A stretch of 64,000 nucleotides of DNA, taken from assembly GCA_008692225.1 (NCBI GenBank), contig VICG01000006.1, positions 625,501 to 689,500 of the forward strand, given 5' to 3'. This DNA is from Monilinia fructicola. Taxonomy: Eukaryota; Ascomycota; Leotiomycetes; Helotiales; Sclerotiniaceae. A program made the position numbers and the translations under genes. The notes below the pieces were generated by a model. That model made no database searches and had not been told where the DNA came from. It was given only the letters and a program-made list of their open reading frames with translations. Positions 60,807 to 64,000 of this stretch are shown piece after piece (within the stretch, counting starts at the first letter, position 1; the number at the start of each line of letters is the position of its first letter).

Positions 60807-61993
60807 ATGGACTCCTCGGTGACCAGAGCGAGATGATGTGCATGGATATTTGACGATCCCGACGTGAAGCTGACGTATATTTAATCCGAGGTGCATGTGT
60901 CGTGCGCTCAAACAAAGAATAATATTTAATGAAAAATACTCTTATAGATATCTCTGATTATTGATGACCTGCCAATTCCCTTCACCCAAAAGTATTTCCG
61001 ACCCACAACTAGAGAGCTTCAGCGAGGGAGTGAAAAGATGGATGTACAGGATTCAATAAGTACTTGATTAGGTAGTATTTTCAAAGTCTTCTTTTTCTAC
61101 GCGAGCACTTCGGATCCTTCCTGCGAGGACATCAGACATCGGACAGACATCGAATGTGCAAAAACGGCAAAAAAATACATACAACAGTGGGGATTCGCTG
61201 GTGGTCACCCACCCAACACTACTAATCCACCGATCTGAAGCTTGTGTATGGCAGAGCGGACGGGATGCCCAATTCTCTTCAGTCTATGGTCGTATGTGGC
61301 AGGTCGCTCGTGTTTTAGAAATATAATCAGAATTCAACGATTTGGTGAGATGATGTGGGGATTAGTGAAACGGAGAGTGGTGCCGGAGGCTTTGCTTTGG
61401 GGATGCGGAGTTTTTCTTGGATTTCTGGTGGGTACGTACCCTCGTGTCTCTTTGTGTTGTAGGAGTGGTTGGATAGTTTGATGGTTCATCACCATGTGCT
61501 TGTGAGGATTTCTTGGTAGGATTTGTTTTGGTTTGTTTCTGTTCCATATGTTTATCTCATCGCTTTCACCAGCTGTGGAAAAGTTTCGGATTCGAAGATA
61601 TCGAGTTTTTGCCGGCCAGTTCATCCTCGAGTTTTGTGGATATCGATGCTGAAGGTGTGAATGATGATTATGGATCGTATGGTGGACTGTATACGGGTAC
61701 AATGATCAAATGTCATCATATGCAAACCGGGTAAGGTTAAGAAAGAACGTGATAGAAACACCAAAGTTTGGAGCCAAGTCTGAGACTTGGAGCCCTAGGT
61801 TTTCTGCGTGTTGAAACCACTAGATTATGGCAGAAACGAGAGAGAATTAGGTTGAAGGTTGAAGAAAGCCATATCTCCAGAGGACTCGTCTGCATGAGGG
61901 ATAATGTATCTGACTTGGGGTAAACGCTTTCACGGGAAAATTTGTGCCTTCAACTTCTTCAAGAACATCTCGAAATCGAGCAGACCAACGAAA
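60807..61993. other. Intergenic, no firmly supported gene
   Basis: 1.2 kb. A + strand stretch at about 61560-61732 (KSFGFEDIEFLPASSSS, then VDIDAEGVNDDYGSYGGL) looks somewhat protein-like but has no start exon or family match. The rest shows nothing. Confidence 0.4.
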
Positions 61994-63023
61994 ATGGGTC
62001 GCAAAACTCGTGTGACGAAGCAACCCATTAGCCCTCCTCTAAATCCTCTTCCACCAACCATTTTCTCTCATCCTCTTGCACAATACAACATACCTCTGAT
62101 AAAACACATACTCTCCATCTTCCGCCAACAGAGCACCTTCAGAAAGCGAGAGTCACGAACTAGTCTCCTACAGAAATTGGTGAGAATAGAACTTAGACGA
62201 ACAAGCATTGAACGAGAAACTTTGTCTCAACTTCTTCGTCGTGGATCTCTTATAACGAGGGCGGCTGTGAAAGCAGGTCCACAGAACGAAGATGAAGATG
62301 GAGAACTCTTGGAGAAGGGAGAGGATAGGGAGTGTGAAGTTTGTTTGGAGGTTTTGTCGGCGGAAAGTTTTCGGCAGCAACTGACTGAAAGTAAATGCAA
62401 GCACGAGACACATATTTGTACCCCGTGTTTGAGGAAGGCAATCATTGCAAACGTGGAGACTAATCCGTGGGACAAGATACCTTGTCCATTTTCCGGCTGC
62501 AAAAACATATTGAAGCCGGCTATGATTAGAAAGTATCTTCAGGAGAACTACTTGAGAAGTATCGAGCATTCAAATGCCTAAATCTACAGCTATCTTGGAG
62601 ACTAATTTCAGCACAGTTATAGCGACTACATTGCCACGTTTAAGATCCGCAATCTACGGAACTTCAGATGGTGTTTAAACCTCGAATGTGGAGCTGGCCA
62701 AGTCCACGATGAGGGAAGAAAGAACTTGAGGGTGATCTGCCATGCGTGTGAGTCAGAGAGCTGCTTCCTACATCAAATTCCTCGAGATGGGGGAAAGACA
62801 TGTAGGGACTGCGACGAAATTCAAGAGATGTCAGATGCAAAAGCACTTATTGGCACGAAGCCATGCCCAAGATGTAAAGCACCAACCGTCATGGTCCCAC
62901 TTGGATGTGGCAGCGCGGAATGTAAGTAGACAGTCACTCTCAAGCTCATGAATTGTACTGATATCGATCCCGCATAGGTTACTGTGGATATTACTGGCGT
63001 AATTTCTCAGACTTCGATTGACA
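61994..63023 (+). CDS. RING-IBR-RING (RBR) type E3 ubiquitin ligase-like protein, internal break
   Basis: The start is taken at the ATG 61994 (MGRKTRVTK); an upstream in-frame ATG at 61904 adds 30 residues without support. After a basic helical region the first RING appears (CEVCLEVLS...CKHETHICTPC...PWDKIPCPFSGC). The IBR follows (FRWCLNLECGAGQVH...CHACESESCFLHQ...GKTCRDC), then the start of RING2 (CPRCKAPTVM...GCGSAEC). An intron 62924..62979 (56 bp, GTAAGT...ATAG) joins AEC to YCGYYW; stop at 63021-63023. Between 62555 and 62645 the frames do not join: the first segment ends in a stop at 62581, and the IBR frame is open only from about 62609. An intron 62559..62608 or ..62615 plus one indel could connect them. 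RING2 seems short, so activity is uncertain. Confidence 0.7.
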
Positions 63024-63659
63024 ATGGTTTTCAAAATAGCGAAATAGATTAATGAAGATAAAAATTTGATATACTCCAAAGAAATTGACTTCAACAGATT
63101 TAATTGATATTTTGATATCGAGAAAGTTGAGCTAATTAATAAATCGATTGGCTACAATGTGAGTTGACAATCAATTCGCAACTAAGAAAAATTAGGGCCA
63201 TCAAAGTCCGTTCACAAACATAAACTTTCCACACTTGCGGAGTTCTTTGGGAGTTTTTGGGTGACAACGAATATTCCAAGATGAAGCCAATACCAGAATC
63301 TATGTTACAATAAATAAGTAGCACGCAATCAAATTAATAGCTGCATCCATCACTACAGAGAACACCATTGAATTAAACGAACAGATTTCGGTAGCACTAA
63401 GATATACTAGATCAATCCCCGAAAAGCTAGTCCTTAGCTTCCCAATATACTGCATAATGTAGTCTGCATTATACCAGTGCGGGTCAGCGGGTCTTCCTTA
63501 GTCTCCTCCTAGTCAACATAAACTATGACGTCTAAGATATGGAACTATTTAGGATAAAGCTTGCAAGCTCTGTAAAGCTATCATTGACAACCCCTCTCGA
63601 CAATATACTTCAACTCGCCTTCATATCAACACACCATCAATATAAATCAATCACCAAGC
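63024..63659. other. Intergenic, no gene seen
   Basis: 636 bp, AT-rich in its first half. A short GTAGTCTGCATTATAC area near 63457 shows no structure. It includes the promoter of the gene at 63660. Confidence 0.5.
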
Positions 63660-64000
63660 ATGTCTGGCCTCTTTGATACAACCCGCAACTTCTCCCTCTA
63701 CGGTGTAAGAGTGGTAACCTACTCCCAGACAACGCTGAGTTTTAACACACAAACAGATCCCCGCAGCATGGCTACTTGCTCATATCCCTCATATATACGC
63801 CGCCACCGCAACTAAATCTTTCGATAATCGTTCTCCCAGAGATTTCACAAAGAGCCTTGAATCTAATCAAAGCATTGATAAAGCTGTATTTCCATTCACG
63901 TCTGCCCTCTGCATGTCCAGTGAAAAGCTAACATCCCCACAGAAAAAGAATCGTGTTCGTCGCGCCCATGCCGCTGGAGCGAATGGTTACGAAAACGTTG
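63660..64000 (+). CDS. MAPEG-family membrane protein, 5' part only
   Basis: Membrane-associated protein of eicosanoid and glutathione metabolism family; in fungi usually small four-helix proteins of unknown substrate. Exon 1 is 63660..63704 (MSGLFDTTRNFSLYG), intron 63705..63756 (GTAAGA...ACAG), exon 2 63757..63885, intron 63886..63942 (GTATTT, branch GCTAAC, ACAG), exon 3 from 63943 to the window edge. Landmarks are IPAAWLLAHIPHIYAA for the first helix, SFDNRSPRDF, and RAHAAGANGYENV, the characteristic MAPEG E-N motif region. All phases are zero and consistent. The remaining helices lie outside the window. No frame break in the visible part. Confidence 0.85.

Overview
This 64-kb window comes from the nuclear genome of a filamentous ascomycete. 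The evidence is short GT-AG introns of about 50-65 bp with CTAAC/CTAAT branch points, two nuclear tRNAs, and proteins that read as Pezizomycotina orthologues, including Pth11-like receptors. Protein flavour suggests Leotiomycetes (Sclerotiniaceae-like), but this is inference; no marker here fixes the species.

Layout. 1-9.7 kb is conserved housekeeping: the divergent RNA helicases DBP4 (partial) and DBP10, an orphan S/P/Q-rich gene, and SYO1. 10.7-20 kb holds IDI1, a GNAT acetyltransferase, RFA2 and an atypical protein kinase; all four are readable but broken by one- or two-base indels. 21-27 kb is sparse: tRNA-Ala, a Pth11-like receptor and a possible membrane-protein remnant. 27-46.5 kb is conserved again: SCC2, RPA12, deoxyhypusine hydroxylase, tRNA-Gln, a small DUF1115-like gene, three lineage-specific disordered proteins and CHO2. 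46.5-64 kb is repeat-rich and AT-rich: microsatellites, a pair of tandem MITE-like elements, and a 1-kb element with terminal inverted repeats. Scattered through it are NBP35, a Pth11-like relic, a secreted beta-propeller protein, an RBR-type RING protein and the start of a MAPEG gene.

Function. Several genes serve ribosome production: DBP4 and DBP10 (40S and 60S assembly), SYO1 (Rpl5/Rpl11 import) and RPA12 (Pol I). DOHH (eIF5A hypusination) and NBP35 (cytosolic Fe-S assembly) are functionally adjacent. The others cover chromosome maintenance (SCC2, RFA2), lipid and isoprenoid synthesis (CHO2, IDI1) and surface sensing (Pth11-like).

The most striking signal is a set of about 28 small indels, nearly all homopolymer-length changes. 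They are crowded into some genes (NBP35 4, RFA2 4, kinase 4, propeller 5, Pth11-like relic at least 5) and absent from long neighbours such as CHO2, DBP10 and SYO1. Correcting them gives whole-codon lengths and full conserved proteins in every gene where the break could be fully resolved. This points to local consensus error or very recent slippage mutation rather than old decay.
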